Shown here one piece after another: positions 1 to 13,600 of a stretch of 64,000 nucleotides of DNA; position 1 is the stretch's first letter; each line of letters begins with the position of its first letter. This DNA is from Archivesica marissinica (Eukaryota; Mollusca; Bivalvia; Venerida; Vesicomyidae): the NCBI GenBank assembly GCA_014843695.1, contig CM026397.1:47710606-47774605 (forward strand). The letters run 5' to 3'. Below the pieces are notes generated by a model. It saw only the letters and a program-made list of their open reading frames with translations. It was not told the origin of the DNA and did no database searches. The translations under genes were made by a program, and so were the position numbers.

Positions 1-641
1 ATCAACGATGTTCTATACAGACCAGAACACCGACGACAAGAGGGCGCATTGATAGGGATAGACTGTATATCAACGATGTTCTATACAGACCAGAACACCG
101 ACGACAAGAGGGCGCATTGATAGGGATAGACTGTATATCAACGATGTTCTATACAGACCAGAACACCGACGACAAGAGGTAGCATTGATAGGGATAGACT
201 CTATATCAACGATGTTCTATACAGACCATAATAGAACACCGACGACGAGAGGGCGCATTGATAGGGATAGACTGTATATCAATGATGTTCTACAGACCAG
301 AACACCGAGGACAAGAGGTCGCAATGATAGGGATATACTGTATATCAATGATGTTCTACAGACCAGAACACCGACGACAAGAGGTCGCAATGATAGGGAT
401 AGACTGTATATCAACGATGTTCTATACAGACCAGAACACCGACGACAAGAGGGCGCATTGATAGGGATAGACTGTATATCAACGATGTTCTATACAGACC
501 AGAACACCGACGACAAGAGGGCGCATTGATAGGGAAATACTGTATATCAACGATGTTCTATACAGACCAGAACACCGACGACAAGAGGTCGCATTGATAG
601 GGATAGACTGTATATCAACGATGTTCTATACAGACCAGAAT
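1..641. repeat. 68-bp tandem repeat array
   Basis: About 9.5 copies of a 68-bp unit are seen; the phrase atcaacgatgttctatacag recurs at 1, 69 and 137 and onwards, with a few shortened units near 230-400. The array runs off the left window edge and ends in a short (TA)n run at about 641-655. Open frames across it are by-products of repetition. No gene is seen. Confidence 0.95.
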
Positions 642-694
642 ATATATATATATACACTGACACGCTTTAAAAACGCAACAAACCAATTATCATA

Positions 695-991
695 GTGTGT
701 GTTTTACGTTTATTTATCGTCGCTACCCGTTGCCCATATGAGCGACGCCTCCTGAAGAGATTAGTCATTTTAGATTTTTGGAGGATAGTGCAATGATACA
801 CAGAGAGAGAGACCCATTCCAGAGTCTCCTATGGTTCTTTTACGTGCACGGTGTAAAACACCTACACGAGACCTCGGTTTAACGTCCCATCTGAAAGACT
901 GTTAATTTTATTAGGGTCAGACTGGGGATCGAACCTGCGATCCCTGGATTACCAGTCCAGCGTGTTAACCACTGGACTACATATCCGTCTG
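695..991 (-). mobile_element. SINE family S1, full-length copy
   Basis: On the minus strand the copy starts with a tRNA-like head: A-box-like tagtccagtgg, an anticodon-arm-like ctggactggtaatccag whose loop would carry GGT (Thr), and B-box ggttcgatccc. The body reads ttcagatgggacgttaaacc, which resembles the central domain of V-SINEs; the molluscan RUDI family is the likely relative, judged from memory only. The 3' tail reads cgataaataaacgtaaaaca. The flanks aattatcata and aattttcata may be an imperfect target-site duplication. About ten further S1 copies lie in the window. Confidence 0.8.
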
Positions 992-1173
992 TAATTTTCA
1001 TATTGTTTTCAAACCATAAATATAATGGCTCGAATGTGCTATCGTACAATACACCGACGAGTATGCCTACACCATCACGATCTCCACTCGCCGGTATCGG
1101 ACGTAGTTACGTCATGTCCACTCGCCCGTAGTTACGTCATAGTGCCGTAAAGCAAATATCACGATATGCACGA

Positions 1174-1835
1174 ATGCCAGGCAGGATATCCAGTCAAGAA
1201 CACTTCCAGTGTGTACGCCACAAGTTAACAAATAAATCATCCAAATTACATTTGAATGAAAACCAACGTCGTGACGCCATTCGCATGCTGCTCAATGGAA
1301 TCGGTCAAAGTGCCGTTGCTAGGAACTTCAATGTTCATCGGAGTACCGCTTCACGACTATTCCGGCATCTCAGGCAGAGTGGAACTGTCGGCGATCGTCC
1401 TAGACCCGGACGTCCACGCTTTACGTCGCTACGACAAGATCGGTGTATACGTCTGTCACACCTATGGAATCGTTTTCTCACATCAACGGAAACGGCCAAC
1501 AGAACACCTGGAACTCGTAACAATAGGATCAGTAGAGATACTGTTCTGCGACGTCTTCGTCAGTCTGGGCTGAAACCGTACAGGACCTACGTCGGGATGC
1601 CGTTAACGCCGCGTAGACATCATGTTAGGCTAGACCAAATGTTTTCCCTCTACGCCACTGGAAAGAAATACTCTTCACATACGAATCCAGGTTCATATTG
1701 TACAGATCCGATGGCCGCAAACGTGTTTCGTCGTAGAAATGAACGTTATGACGACAACTGCGTCGTAGAACGTGACCGATTTGGAGTAGATGATGTAATG
1801 GTTTGGGGATGTATCTGCCATGGAGATAAAACCTC
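1174..1835 (+). pseudogene. Tc1-like transposase, 5' half, inactivated
   Basis: The reading frame from ATG 1174 gives a Tc1/mariner-superfamily transposase N-terminal half. There are two DNA-binding helix-turn-helix segments (about nt 1250-1400 and 1500-1570), a GRPR-type linker (PRPGRPR), the conserved phrase KPYRTYVGMPLTPRRH, then VVERDRFG and VMVWG. Such enzymes cut and paste their own element using a DDE/D triad. It is dead: the frame slips near 1650 and back near 1727, and one base is missing near 1830. In the recovered middle frame the first catalytic Asp of the usual LFTDES motif is Tyr (tac at 1680-1682). The second Asp and the Glu are absent because a satellite begins where the coding sequence should continue. 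No terminal inverted repeat was identified. The family call is firm; the subfamily is not resolved. Confidence 0.85.
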
Positions 1836-4800
1836 TGATTGTAATCGAGGGTACTGTTGCTATCGAGGGTACTGTTGTTATCGGGGTACTGTTGTTATCG
1901 AGGGTACTGTTGTTATCGGGGTACTGTTGTTATCGGGGTACCGTTGTTATCGGGGTACTGTTGTTATCGAGGGTACTGTTGTTATCGAGGGTACTGTTGT
2001 TATCGGGGTACTGTTGTTATCGGGGTACCGTTGTTATCGGGGTACCGTTGTTATCGGGGTACTGTTGTTATCGAGGGTACTGTTGTTATCGAGGGTACTC
2101 TTGTTATCGAGGGTACCGTTGTTATCGAGGGTACTGTTGTTATCGAGGGTACTGTTGTTATCGAGGGTACTGTTGTTATCGGGTACTGTGTTATCGAGGT
2201 ACTGTTGTTATCGAGGGTACTGTTGTTATCGGGGTACTGTTGTTATCGAGGGTACTGTTGTTATCGAGGGTACTGTTGTTATCGAGGTACTGTTGTTATC
2301 GAGGGTACTGTTGTTATCGAGGGTACTGTTGTTATCGGGGTACTGTTGTTATCGGGGTACTGTTGTTATCGAGGGTACTGTTGTTATCGAGGGTACTGTT
2401 GTTATCGAGGGTACCGTTGTTATCGAGGGTACTGTTGTTATCGAGGGTACTGTTGTTATCGAGGGTACTGTTGTTATCGGGGTACTGTTGTTATCGAGGG
2501 TACTGTTGTTATCGAGGGTACTGTTGTTATCGAGGGTACTGTTGTTATCGAGGGTACTGTTGTTATCGAGGGTACTGTTGTTATCGAGGGTACTGTTGTT
2601 ATCGAGGGTACTGTTGTTATCGGGGTACTGTTGTTATCGAGGGTACTGTTGTTATCGAGGGTACTGTTGTTATCGAGGGTACTGTTGTTATCGAGGGTAC
2701 TGTTGTTATCGAGGGTACTGTTGTTATCGAGGGTACTGTTGTTATCGGGGTACTGTTGTTATCGAGGGTACTGTTGTTATCGGGGTACTGTTGTTATCGA
2801 GGGTACTGTTGTTATCGAGGGTACTGTTGTTATCGAGGGTACTGTTGTTATCGAGGGTACCGTTGTTATCGAGGGTACTGTTGTTATCGAGGGTACTATT
2901 GTTATCGAGGGTACTGTTGTTATCGGGGTATTGTTGTTATCTAGGGTACTGTTGTTATCGGGGTACTGTTGTTATCGAGGGTACTGTTGTTATCGGGGGT
3001 ACCGTTGTTATCGAGGGTACTGTTGTTATCGAGGGTACTGTTGTTATCGAGGGTACTGTTGTTATCGGGGTACTATTGTTATCGAGGGTACTGTTGTTAT
3101 CGGGGTACTGTTGTTATCGAGGGTACTCTTGTTATCGGGGTACTGTTGTTATCGAGGGTACCGTTGTTTTCGGGGTACTGTTGTTATCGGGGTACTGTTG
3201 TTATCGAGGGTACTGTTGTTATCGAGGGTACTGTTGTTATCGAGGGTACTGTTGTTATCGAGGGTACTGTTGTTATCGAGGGTACTGTTGTTATCGGGGG
3301 TACTGTTGTTATCGAGGGTACTGTTGCTATCGAGGGTACCGTTGTTATCGAGGGTACTGTTGTTATCGAGGGTACTGTTGTTATCGGGGTACTGTTGTTA
3401 TCGGGGTACTGTTGTTATCGAGGGTACCGTTGTTATCGAGGGTACTATTGTTATCGAGGGTACTGTTGTTATCGAGGGTACCGTTGTTATCGAGGGTACC
3501 GTTGTTATCGAGGGTACTGTTGTTATCGAGGGTACTGTTGTTATCGAGGGTACTGTTGTTATCGAGGGTACCGTTGTTATCGAGGGTACTGTTGTTATCG
3601 AGGGTACTATTGTTATCGAGGGTACCGTTGTTATCGAGGGTACTATTGTTATCGAGGGTACTGTTGTTATCGGGGTACTGTTGTTATCGGGGTACTGATG
3701 TTATCTAGGGTACCGTTGTTATCGAGGGTACTGTTGTTATCGAGGGTACTGTTGTTATCGAGGGTACTGTTGTTATCGGGGTACTGATGTTATCTAGGGT
3801 ACCGTTGTTATCGAGGGTACTGTTGTTATCGAGGGTACTATTGTTATCGAGGGTACTGTTGTTATCGAGGGTACTGTTGTTATCGGGGTACTGTTGTTAT
3901 CGAGGTACTCTTGTTATCGAGGGTACTGTTGTTATCGAGGGTACTATTGTTATCGAGGGTACTGTTGTTATCGAGGGTACTGTTGTTATCGGGGTACTGT
4001 TGTTATCGAGGGTACCGTTGTTATCGAGGGTACTGTTGTTATCGAGGGTACCGTTGTTATCGAGGGTACTATTGTTATCGAGGGTACTGTTGTTATCGAG
4101 GGTACTGTTGTTATCGGGGTACTGTTGTTATCGAGGGTACTGTTGTTATCGAGGGTACTGTTGTTATCGAGGTTACTGTTGTTATCGGGGTACTGTTGTT
4201 ATCGAGGGTACTGTTGTTATCGAGGGTACTGTTGTTATCGAGGGTACCGTTGTTATCGAGGGTACTGTTGTTATCGAGGGTACTGTTGTTATCGAGGGTA
4301 CTGTTGTTATCGGGGTACTGTTGTTATCGAGGGTACTGTTGTTATCGAGGGTACTGTTGTTATCGAGGGTACTGTTGTTATCGAGGGTACTGTTGTTATC
4401 GGGGTACTGTTGTTATCGGGGTACTGTTGTTATCGAGGGTACCGTTGTTATCGAGGGTACTATTGTTATCGAGGGTACTGTTGTTATCGAGGGTACCGTT
4501 GTTATCGAGGGTACCGTTGTTATCGAGGGTACCGTTGTTATCGAGGGTACTGTTGTTATCGAGGGTACTGTTGTTATCGAGGGTACCGTTGTTATCGAGG
4601 GTACTGTTGTTATCGAGGGTACTATTGTTATCGAGGGTACCGTTGTTATCGAGGGTACTATTGTTATCGAGTGTACTGTTGTTATCGAGGGTACTGTTGT
4701 TATCGAGGGTACTGTTGTTATCGAGGGTACTGTTGTTATCGAGGGTACTATTGTTATCGAGGGTACTGTTGTTATCGAGGGTACTATTGTTATCGAGTGT

Positions 4801-6634
4801 ACTGTTGTTATCGAGGGTACTGTTGTTATCGAGGGTACTGTTGTTATCGGGGTACTGTTGTTATCGAGGGTACTGTTGCTATCGAGGGTACTATTGTTAT
4901 CGAGGGTACTGTTGTTATCGAGGGTACTGTTGTTATCGAGGGTACTGTTGTTATCGAGGGTACTGTTGTTATCGGGGTACTGTTGTTATCGGGGTACTGT
5001 TGTTATCGGGGTACTGATGTTATCTAGGGTACCGTTGTTATCGAGGGTACTGTTGTTATCGAGGGTACTATTGTTATCGAGGGTACTGTTGTTATCGAGG
5101 GTACTGTTGTTATCGGGGTACTGTTGTTATCGAGGGTACTCTTGTTATCGAGGGTACTGTTGTTATCGAGGGTACTATTGTTATCGAGGGTACTGTTGTT
5201 ATCGAGGGTACTGTTGTTATCGGGGTACTGTTGTTATCGAGGGTACCGTTGTTATCGAGGGTACTGTTGTTATCGAGGGTACCGTTGTTATCGAGGGTAC
5301 TATTGTTATCGAGGGTACTGTTGTTATCGAGGGTACTGTTGTTATCGGGGTACTGTTGTTATCGGGGTACTGTTGTTATCGGGGTACTGTTGTTATCGAG
5401 GGTACCGTTGTTATCGAGGGTACCGTTGTTATCGAGGGTACTGTTGTTATCGAGGTTACTGTTGTTATCGGGGTACTGTTGTTATCGAGGGTAACGTTGT
5501 TATCGAGGGTACTGTTGTTATCGAGGGTACCGTTGTTATCGAGGGTACTGTTGTTATCGAGGGTACTGTTGTTATCGAGGGTACCGTTGTTATCGAGGGT
5601 ACTATTGTTATCGAGGGTACCGTTGTTATCGAGGGTACTATTGTTATCGAGGGTACTGTTGTTATCGAGGGTACTGTTGTTATCGAGGGTACTGTTGTTA
5701 TCGGGGTACTGTTGTTATCGAGGGTACTGTTGTTATCGAGGGTACCGTTGTTATCGAGGGTACCGTTGTTATCGAGGGTACTGTTGTTATCGGGGTACTG
5801 TTGTTATCGAGGGTACCGTTGTTATCGAGGGTACTGTTGTTATCGAGGGTACTGTTGTTATCGAGGGTACTGTTGTTATCGAGGGTACCGTTGTTATCGA
5901 GGGTACTATTGTTATCGAGGGTACCGTTGTTATCGAGGGTACTGTTGTTATCGGGGTACTGTTGTTATCGAGGGTACTTATCGGGGTACTGTTGTTATCG
6001 GGGTACTGTTGTTATCGAGGGTACTGTTGTTATCGGGGTACTGTTGTTATCGAGGGTACTGTTGTTATCGAGGGTACTGTTGTTATCGAGGTTACTATTG
6101 TTATCGAGGGTACTGTTGTTATCGGGGTACTGTTGTTATCGAGGGTACCGTTGTTATCGAGGGTACTGTTGTTATCGGGGTACTGTTGTTATCGAGGGTA
6201 CTGTTGTTATCGAGGGTACTGTTGTTATCGAGGGTACTGTTGTTATCGGGGTACTGTTGTTATCGAGGGTACTGTTGTTATCGAGGGTACTGTTGTTATC
6301 GAGGGTACTGTTGTTATCGGGGTACTGATGTTATCGAGGGTACTGTTGTTATCGAGGGTACCGTTGTTATCGAGGGTACTATTGTTATCGAGGGTACCGT
6401 TGTTATCGAGGGTACTGTTGTTATCGGGGTACTGTTGTTATCGGGGTACTGTTGTTATCGAGGGTACTGTTGTTATCGAGGGTACTGTTGTTATCGAGGG
6501 TACTGTTGTTATCGAGGGTACTGTTGTTATCGGGGTACTGTTGTTATCGAGGGTACCGTTGTTATCGAGGGTACTGTTGTTATCGGGGTACTGTTGTTAT
6601 CGAGGGTACTGTTGTTATCGAGGGTACTGTTGTT
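1836..6634 (+). repeat. 17/18-bp satellite derived from transposase codons
   Basis: Roughly 270 copies of gagggtactgttgttatc (18 bp) are mixed with a 17-bp variant in which gaggg is gggg. In the correct frame each 18-bp unit reads V-I-E-G-T-V. The first unit (attgtaatcgagggtact) is in register with the transposase phrase KPLIVIEGT just upstream. Point variants (accg, acta, actc, gatgttatctag) are distributed non-randomly; see findings. Because no stop occurs in forward frames, very long spurious ORFs of VIEGTV, LLLSRV and GYCCYR repeats arise; none is taken as a gene. The array runs into an N gap. Confidence 0.95.
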
Positions 6635-7634
6635 NNNNNNNNNNNNNNNNNNNNNNNNNNNNNNNNNNNNNNNNNNNNNNNNNNNNNNNNNNNNNNNNNN
6701 NNNNNNNNNNNNNNNNNNNNNNNNNNNNNNNNNNNNNNNNNNNNNNNNNNNNNNNNNNNNNNNNNNNNNNNNNNNNNNNNNNNNNNNNNNNNNNNNNNNN
6801 NNNNNNNNNNNNNNNNNNNNNNNNNNNNNNNNNNNNNNNNNNNNNNNNNNNNNNNNNNNNNNNNNNNNNNNNNNNNNNNNNNNNNNNNNNNNNNNNNNNN
6901 NNNNNNNNNNNNNNNNNNNNNNNNNNNNNNNNNNNNNNNNNNNNNNNNNNNNNNNNNNNNNNNNNNNNNNNNNNNNNNNNNNNNNNNNNNNNNNNNNNNN
7001 NNNNNNNNNNNNNNNNNNNNNNNNNNNNNNNNNNNNNNNNNNNNNNNNNNNNNNNNNNNNNNNNNNNNNNNNNNNNNNNNNNNNNNNNNNNNNNNNNNNN
7101 NNNNNNNNNNNNNNNNNNNNNNNNNNNNNNNNNNNNNNNNNNNNNNNNNNNNNNNNNNNNNNNNNNNNNNNNNNNNNNNNNNNNNNNNNNNNNNNNNNNN
7201 NNNNNNNNNNNNNNNNNNNNNNNNNNNNNNNNNNNNNNNNNNNNNNNNNNNNNNNNNNNNNNNNNNNNNNNNNNNNNNNNNNNNNNNNNNNNNNNNNNNN
7301 NNNNNNNNNNNNNNNNNNNNNNNNNNNNNNNNNNNNNNNNNNNNNNNNNNNNNNNNNNNNNNNNNNNNNNNNNNNNNNNNNNNNNNNNNNNNNNNNNNNN
7401 NNNNNNNNNNNNNNNNNNNNNNNNNNNNNNNNNNNNNNNNNNNNNNNNNNNNNNNNNNNNNNNNNNNNNNNNNNNNNNNNNNNNNNNNNNNNNNNNNNNN
7501 NNNNNNNNNNNNNNNNNNNNNNNNNNNNNNNNNNNNNNNNNNNNNNNNNNNNNNNNNNNNNNNNNNNNNNNNNNNNNNNNNNNNNNNNNNNNNNNNNNNN
7601 NNNNNNNNNNNNNNNNNNNNNNNNNNNNNNNNNN
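6635..7634. other. Assembly gap of 1000 N
   Basis: Exactly 1000 N separate the 17/18-bp satellite from the 52-bp satellite, so the length is a placeholder. The true boundary between the two arrays and their full sizes are unknown. Confidence 0.99.
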
Positions 7635-10600
7635 TACTCGGCTGTAACGACACATAATGTGATATAAATCGGTAAATGACAGAATGTACTCGGCTGTAAC
7701 GACACATAATATGATATAAATCGGTAAATGACAGAATGTACTCGGCTGTAACGACACACACTATGTGAGATAAATCAGTAAATGACAGAATGTACTCGGC
7801 TGTAACGACACATAATGTGAGATAAATCAGTAAATGACAGAATGTACTCGGCTGTAACGACACATAATGTGATATAAATCGGTAAATGACAGAATGTACT
7901 CGGCTGTAGCGACACATAATATGATATAAATCGGTAAATGACAGAATGTACTCGGCTGTAGCGACACATAATGTGATATAAATCGGTAAATGACAGAATG
8001 TACTCGGCTGTAACGACACATAATATGATATAAATCGGTAAATGACAGAATGTACTCGGATGTAACGACACATAATATGATATAAATCGGTAAATGACAG
8101 AATGTACTCGGCTGTAACGACACATAATATGATATAAATCAGTAAATGACAGAATGTACTCGGCTGTAACGACACATAATATGATATAAATCGGTAAATG
8201 ACAGAATGTACTCGGCTGTAACGACACATAATGTGATATAAATCAGTAAATGACAGAATGTACTCGGCTGTAACGACACATACTATGTGATATAAATCGG
8301 TAAATGACAGAATGTACTCGGCTGTAACGACACATAATTGATATAAATCGGTAAATGACAGAATGTACTCGGCTGTAACGACACATAATGTGATATAAAT
8401 CGGTAAATGACAGAATGTACTCGGCTGTAACGACACATAATTGTGAATAAATCGGTAAATGACAGAATGTACTCGGCTGTAACGACACATAATATTGATA
8501 TAAATCGAATGTAACGAATGTACTCGGCTGTAACGACACATACATGTGAGATAAATCAGTAAATGACAGAATGTACTCGGCTGTAACGACACATACTATG
8601 TGATATAATCAGTAAATGACAGAATGTACTCGGCTGTAACGACACATACTGTGATAAATCATAAATGACAGAATGTACTCGGCTGTAACGACACATAATA
8701 TGATATAAATCGTAAATGACAGAATGTACTCGGCTGTAACGACACATAATGTGATATAAATCTAAATGACAGAATGTACTCGGCTGTAACGACACATATG
8801 TGAGATAAATCAGTAAATGACAGAATGTACTCGGCTGTAACGACACATACTATGATATAAATCGGTAAATGACAGAATGTACTCGGCTGTAACGACACAT
8901 AATGTGAGATAAATCAGTAAATGACAGAATGTACTCGGCTGTAACGACACATAATGTGATATAAATCAGTAAATGACAGAATGTACTCGGCTGTAACGAC
9001 ACATAATGTGAATAAATCATAAATGACAGAATGTACTCGGCTGTAACGACACATAATGCGATATAAATCGGTAAATGACAGAATGTACTCGGCTGTAACG
9101 ACACATAATGTGATATAAATCGGTAAATGGTAGAATGTACTCGGCTGTAGCGACACATAATGTGATATAAATCGGTAAATGACAGAATGTACTCGGCTGT
9201 AGCGACACATAATGTGATATAAATCGGTAAATGACAGAATGTACTCGGCTGTAACGACACATAATGTGATATAAATCGGTAAATGACAGAATGTACTCGG
9301 CTGTAACGACACATAATATGATATAAATCGGTAAATGACAGAATGTACTCGGCTGTAACGACACATAATGTGAGATAAATCAGTAAATGACAGAATGTAC
9401 TCGGCTGTAACGACACATAATGTGAGATAAATCAGTAAATGACAGAATGTACTCGGCTGTAACGACACATAATATGATATAAATCGGTAAATGACAGAAT
9501 GTACTCGGCTGTAACGACACATAATGTGAGATAAATCAGTAAATGACAGAATGTACTCGGCTGTATGACACATAATGTGAATAAATCGTAAATGACAGAA
9601 TGTACTCGGCTGTAACGACACATAATTGAATAAATAAATGACAGAATGTACTCGGGTAACGACACATAATATGTATAATCGGTAAATGACAGAATGTACT
9701 CGGCTGTAACGACACATAATATGATATAAATCGGTAAATGACAGAATGTACTCGGCTGTAACGACACATAATATGTTATAAATCGGTAAATGACAGAATG
9801 TACTCGGCTGTAACGACACATAATATGATATAAATCGGTAAATGACAGAATGTACTCGGCTGTAACGACACATAATGTGATATAAATAGGTAAATGACAG
9901 AATGTACTCGGCTGTAACGACACATACTATGTGAGATTAATCAGTAAATGACAAAATGTACTCGGCTGTAACGACACATTCTATGTGAGATAAATCAGTA
10001 AATGACAGAATGTACTCGGCTGTAACGACACATACTATGTGAGATAAATCAGTAAATGACAGAATGTACTCGGCTGTAAAGACACATACTATGTGAGATA
10101 AATCAGTAAATGACAGAATGTACTCGGCTGTAACGACACATACTATGTGAGATAAATCAGTAAATGACAGAATGTACTCGGCTGTAACGACACATACTAT
10201 GTGAGATAAATCAGTAAATGACAGAATGTACTCGGCTGTAACGACACATACTATGTGAGATAAATCGGTAAATGACAGAATGTACTCGGCTGTAACGACA
10301 CATACTATGTGAGATAAATCAGTAAATGACAGAATGTACTCGGCTGTAACGACACATACTATGTGAGATAAATCAGTAAATGACAGAATGTACTCGGCTG
10401 TAACGACACATAATGTGATATAAATCGGTAAATGACAGAATGTACTCGGCTGTAACGACACATAATGTGATATAAATCGGTAAATGGTAGAATGTACTCG
10501 GCTGTAGCGACACATAATGTGATATAAATCGGTAAATGACAGAATGTACTCGGCTGTAACGACACATAATGTGATATAAATCGGTAAATGACAGAATGTA

Positions 10601-13600
10601 CTCGGCTGTAACGACACATAATATGATATAAATCGGTAAATGACAGAATGTACTCGGCTGTAACGACACAAACTATGTGAGATAAATCAGTAAATGACAG
10701 AATGTACTCGGCTGTAACGACACATAATGTGAGATAAATCAGTAAATGACAGAATGTACTCGGCTGTAACGACACATAATATGATATAAATCGGTAAATG
10801 ACAGAATGTACTCGGATGTAACGACACATAATATGTTATAAATCGGTAAATGACAGAATGTACTCGGCTGTAGCGACACATAATATGATATAAATCGGTA
10901 AATGACAGAATGTACTCGGCTGTAACGACACATAATGTGATATAAATAGGTAAATGACAGAATGTACTCGGCTGTAACGACACATAATATGATATAAATC
11001 AGTAAATGACAGAATGTACTCAGCTGTAACGACACATACTATGTGAGATTAATCAGTAAATGACAAAATGTACTCGGCTGTAACGACACATTCTATGTGA
11101 GATAAATCAGTAAATGACGGAATGTACTCGGCTGTAACGACACATACTATGTGAGATAAATCAGTAAATGACAGAATGTACTCGGCTGTAAAGACACATA
11201 CTATGTGAGATAAATCAGTTAATGACAGAATGTACTCGGCTGTAACGACAAATACTATGTGAGATAAATCAGTAAATGACAGAATGTACTCGGCTGTAAC
11301 GACACATACTATGTGAGATAAATCAGTAAATGACAGAATGTACTCGGCTGTAACGACACATACTATGTGAGATAAATCAGTAAATGACAGAATGTACTCG
11401 GCTGTAACGACACATACTATGTGAGATAAATCAGTAAATGACAGAATGTACTCGGCTGTAACGACACATAATGTGAGATAAATCAGTAAATGACAGAATG
11501 TACTCGGCTGTAACGACACATAATGTGATATAAATCGGTAAATGACAGAATGTACTCGGCTGTAGCGACACATAATGTGATATAAATCGGTAAATGGTAG
11601 AATGTACTCGGCTGTAGCGACACATAATGTGATATAAATCGGTAAATGGTAGAATGTACTCGGCTGTAGCGACACATAATGTGATATAAATCGGTAAATG
11701 ACAGAATGTACTCGGCTGTAACGACGCATAATGTGAGATAAATCAGTAAATGACAGAATGTACTCGGCTGTAACGACACATAATATGATATAAATCGGTA
11801 AATGACAGAATGTACTCGGATGTAACGACATATAATATGTTATAAATCGGTAAATGACAGAATGTACTCAGCTGTAACGACACATAATGTGATATAAATC
11901 GGTAAATGGTAGAATGTACTCGGCTGTAACGACACATAATGCGATATAAATCGGTAAATGACAGAATGTACTCGGCTGTAGCGACACATAATATGATATA
12001 AATCGGTAAATGACAGAATGTACTCGGCTGTAGCGACACATAATATGATATAAATCGGTAAATGGTAGAATGTACTCGGCTGTAGCGACAAATAATGTGA
12101 TATAAATCGGTAAATGACAGAATGTACTCGGCTGTAGCGACACATAATGTGATATAAATCGGTAAATGACAAGACTGTACTCGGCTGTAACGACACATAA
12201 TGTGATATAAATCGGTAAATGACAGAATGTACTCGACTGTAGCGACACATAATGTGATATAAATCGGTAAATGATAGAATGTACTCGGCTGTAGCGACAC
12301 ATAATGTGATATAAATCGGTAAATGACAGAATGTACTCGGCTGTAACGACACATAATGTGAGATAAATCAGTAAATGACAGAATGTACTCGGCTGTAACG
12401 ACACATAATATGATATAAATCGGTAAATGACAGAATGTACTCGGATGTAACGACACATAATATGTTATAAATCGGTAAATGACAGAATGTACTCGGCTGT
12501 AGCGACACATAATATGATATAAATCGGTAAATGACAGAATGTACTCGGCTGTAACGACACATAATGTGATATAAATCGGTAAATGACAGAATGTACTCGG
12601 CTGTAACGACACATAATATGATATAAATCAGTAAATGACAGAATGTACTCGGCTGTAACGACACATACTATGTGAGATAAATCAGTAAATGACAGAATGT
12701 ACTCGGCTGTAACGACACATTCTATGTGAGATAAATCAGTAAATGACGGAATGTACTCGGCTGTAACGACACATACTATGTGAGATAAATCAGTAAATGA
12801 CAGAATGTACTCGGCTGTAAAGACACATACTATGTGAGATAAATCAGTAAATGACAGAATGTACTCGGCTGTAACGACACATACTATGTGAGATAAATCA
12901 GTAAATGACAGAATGTACTCGGCTGTAACGACACATACTATGTGAGATAAATCAGTAAATGACAGAATGTACTCGGCTGTAACGACACATACTATGTGAG
13001 ATAAATCAGTAAATGACAGAATGTACTCGGCTGTAACGACACATACTATGTGAGATAAATCAGTAAATGACAGAATGTACTCGGCTGTAACGACACATAA
13101 TGTGATATAAATCGGTAAATGACAGAATGTACTCGGCTGTAACGACACATAATGTGATATAAATCGGTAAATGACAGAATGTACTCGGCTGTAACGACAC
13201 ATAATATGATATAAATCGGTAAATGACAGAATGTACTCGGCTGTAGCGACACATAATGTGATATAAATCGGTAAATGGTAGAATGTACTCGGCTGTAGCG
13301 ACACATAATGTGATATAAATCGGTAAATGACAGAATGTACTCGGCTGTAACGACACATAATGTGAGATAAATCAGTAAATGACAGAATGTACTCGGCTGT
13401 AACGACACATAATATGATATAAATCGGTAAATGACAGAATGTACTCGGATGTAACGAAACATAATATGTTATAAATCTGTAAATGACAGAATGTACTCGG
13501 CTGTAGCGACACATAATATGATATAAATCGGTAAATGATAGAATGTACTCGGCTGTAACGACACATAATGTGATATAAATCGGTAAATGACAGAATGTAC

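Noticed and set aside
901..991. Genuine tRNA gene
   Set aside because: The tRNA-like boxes continue directly into a SINE body found ten times; acceptor-stem pairing is not preserved.
1174..7667. Very long plus-strand open frames (up to ~1286 codons) of VIEGTV, LLLSRV and GYCCYR repeats
   Set aside because: They come from a 17/18-bp unit without stops in forward frames and partly from translated N; only the first ~220 codons belong to a real protein family.
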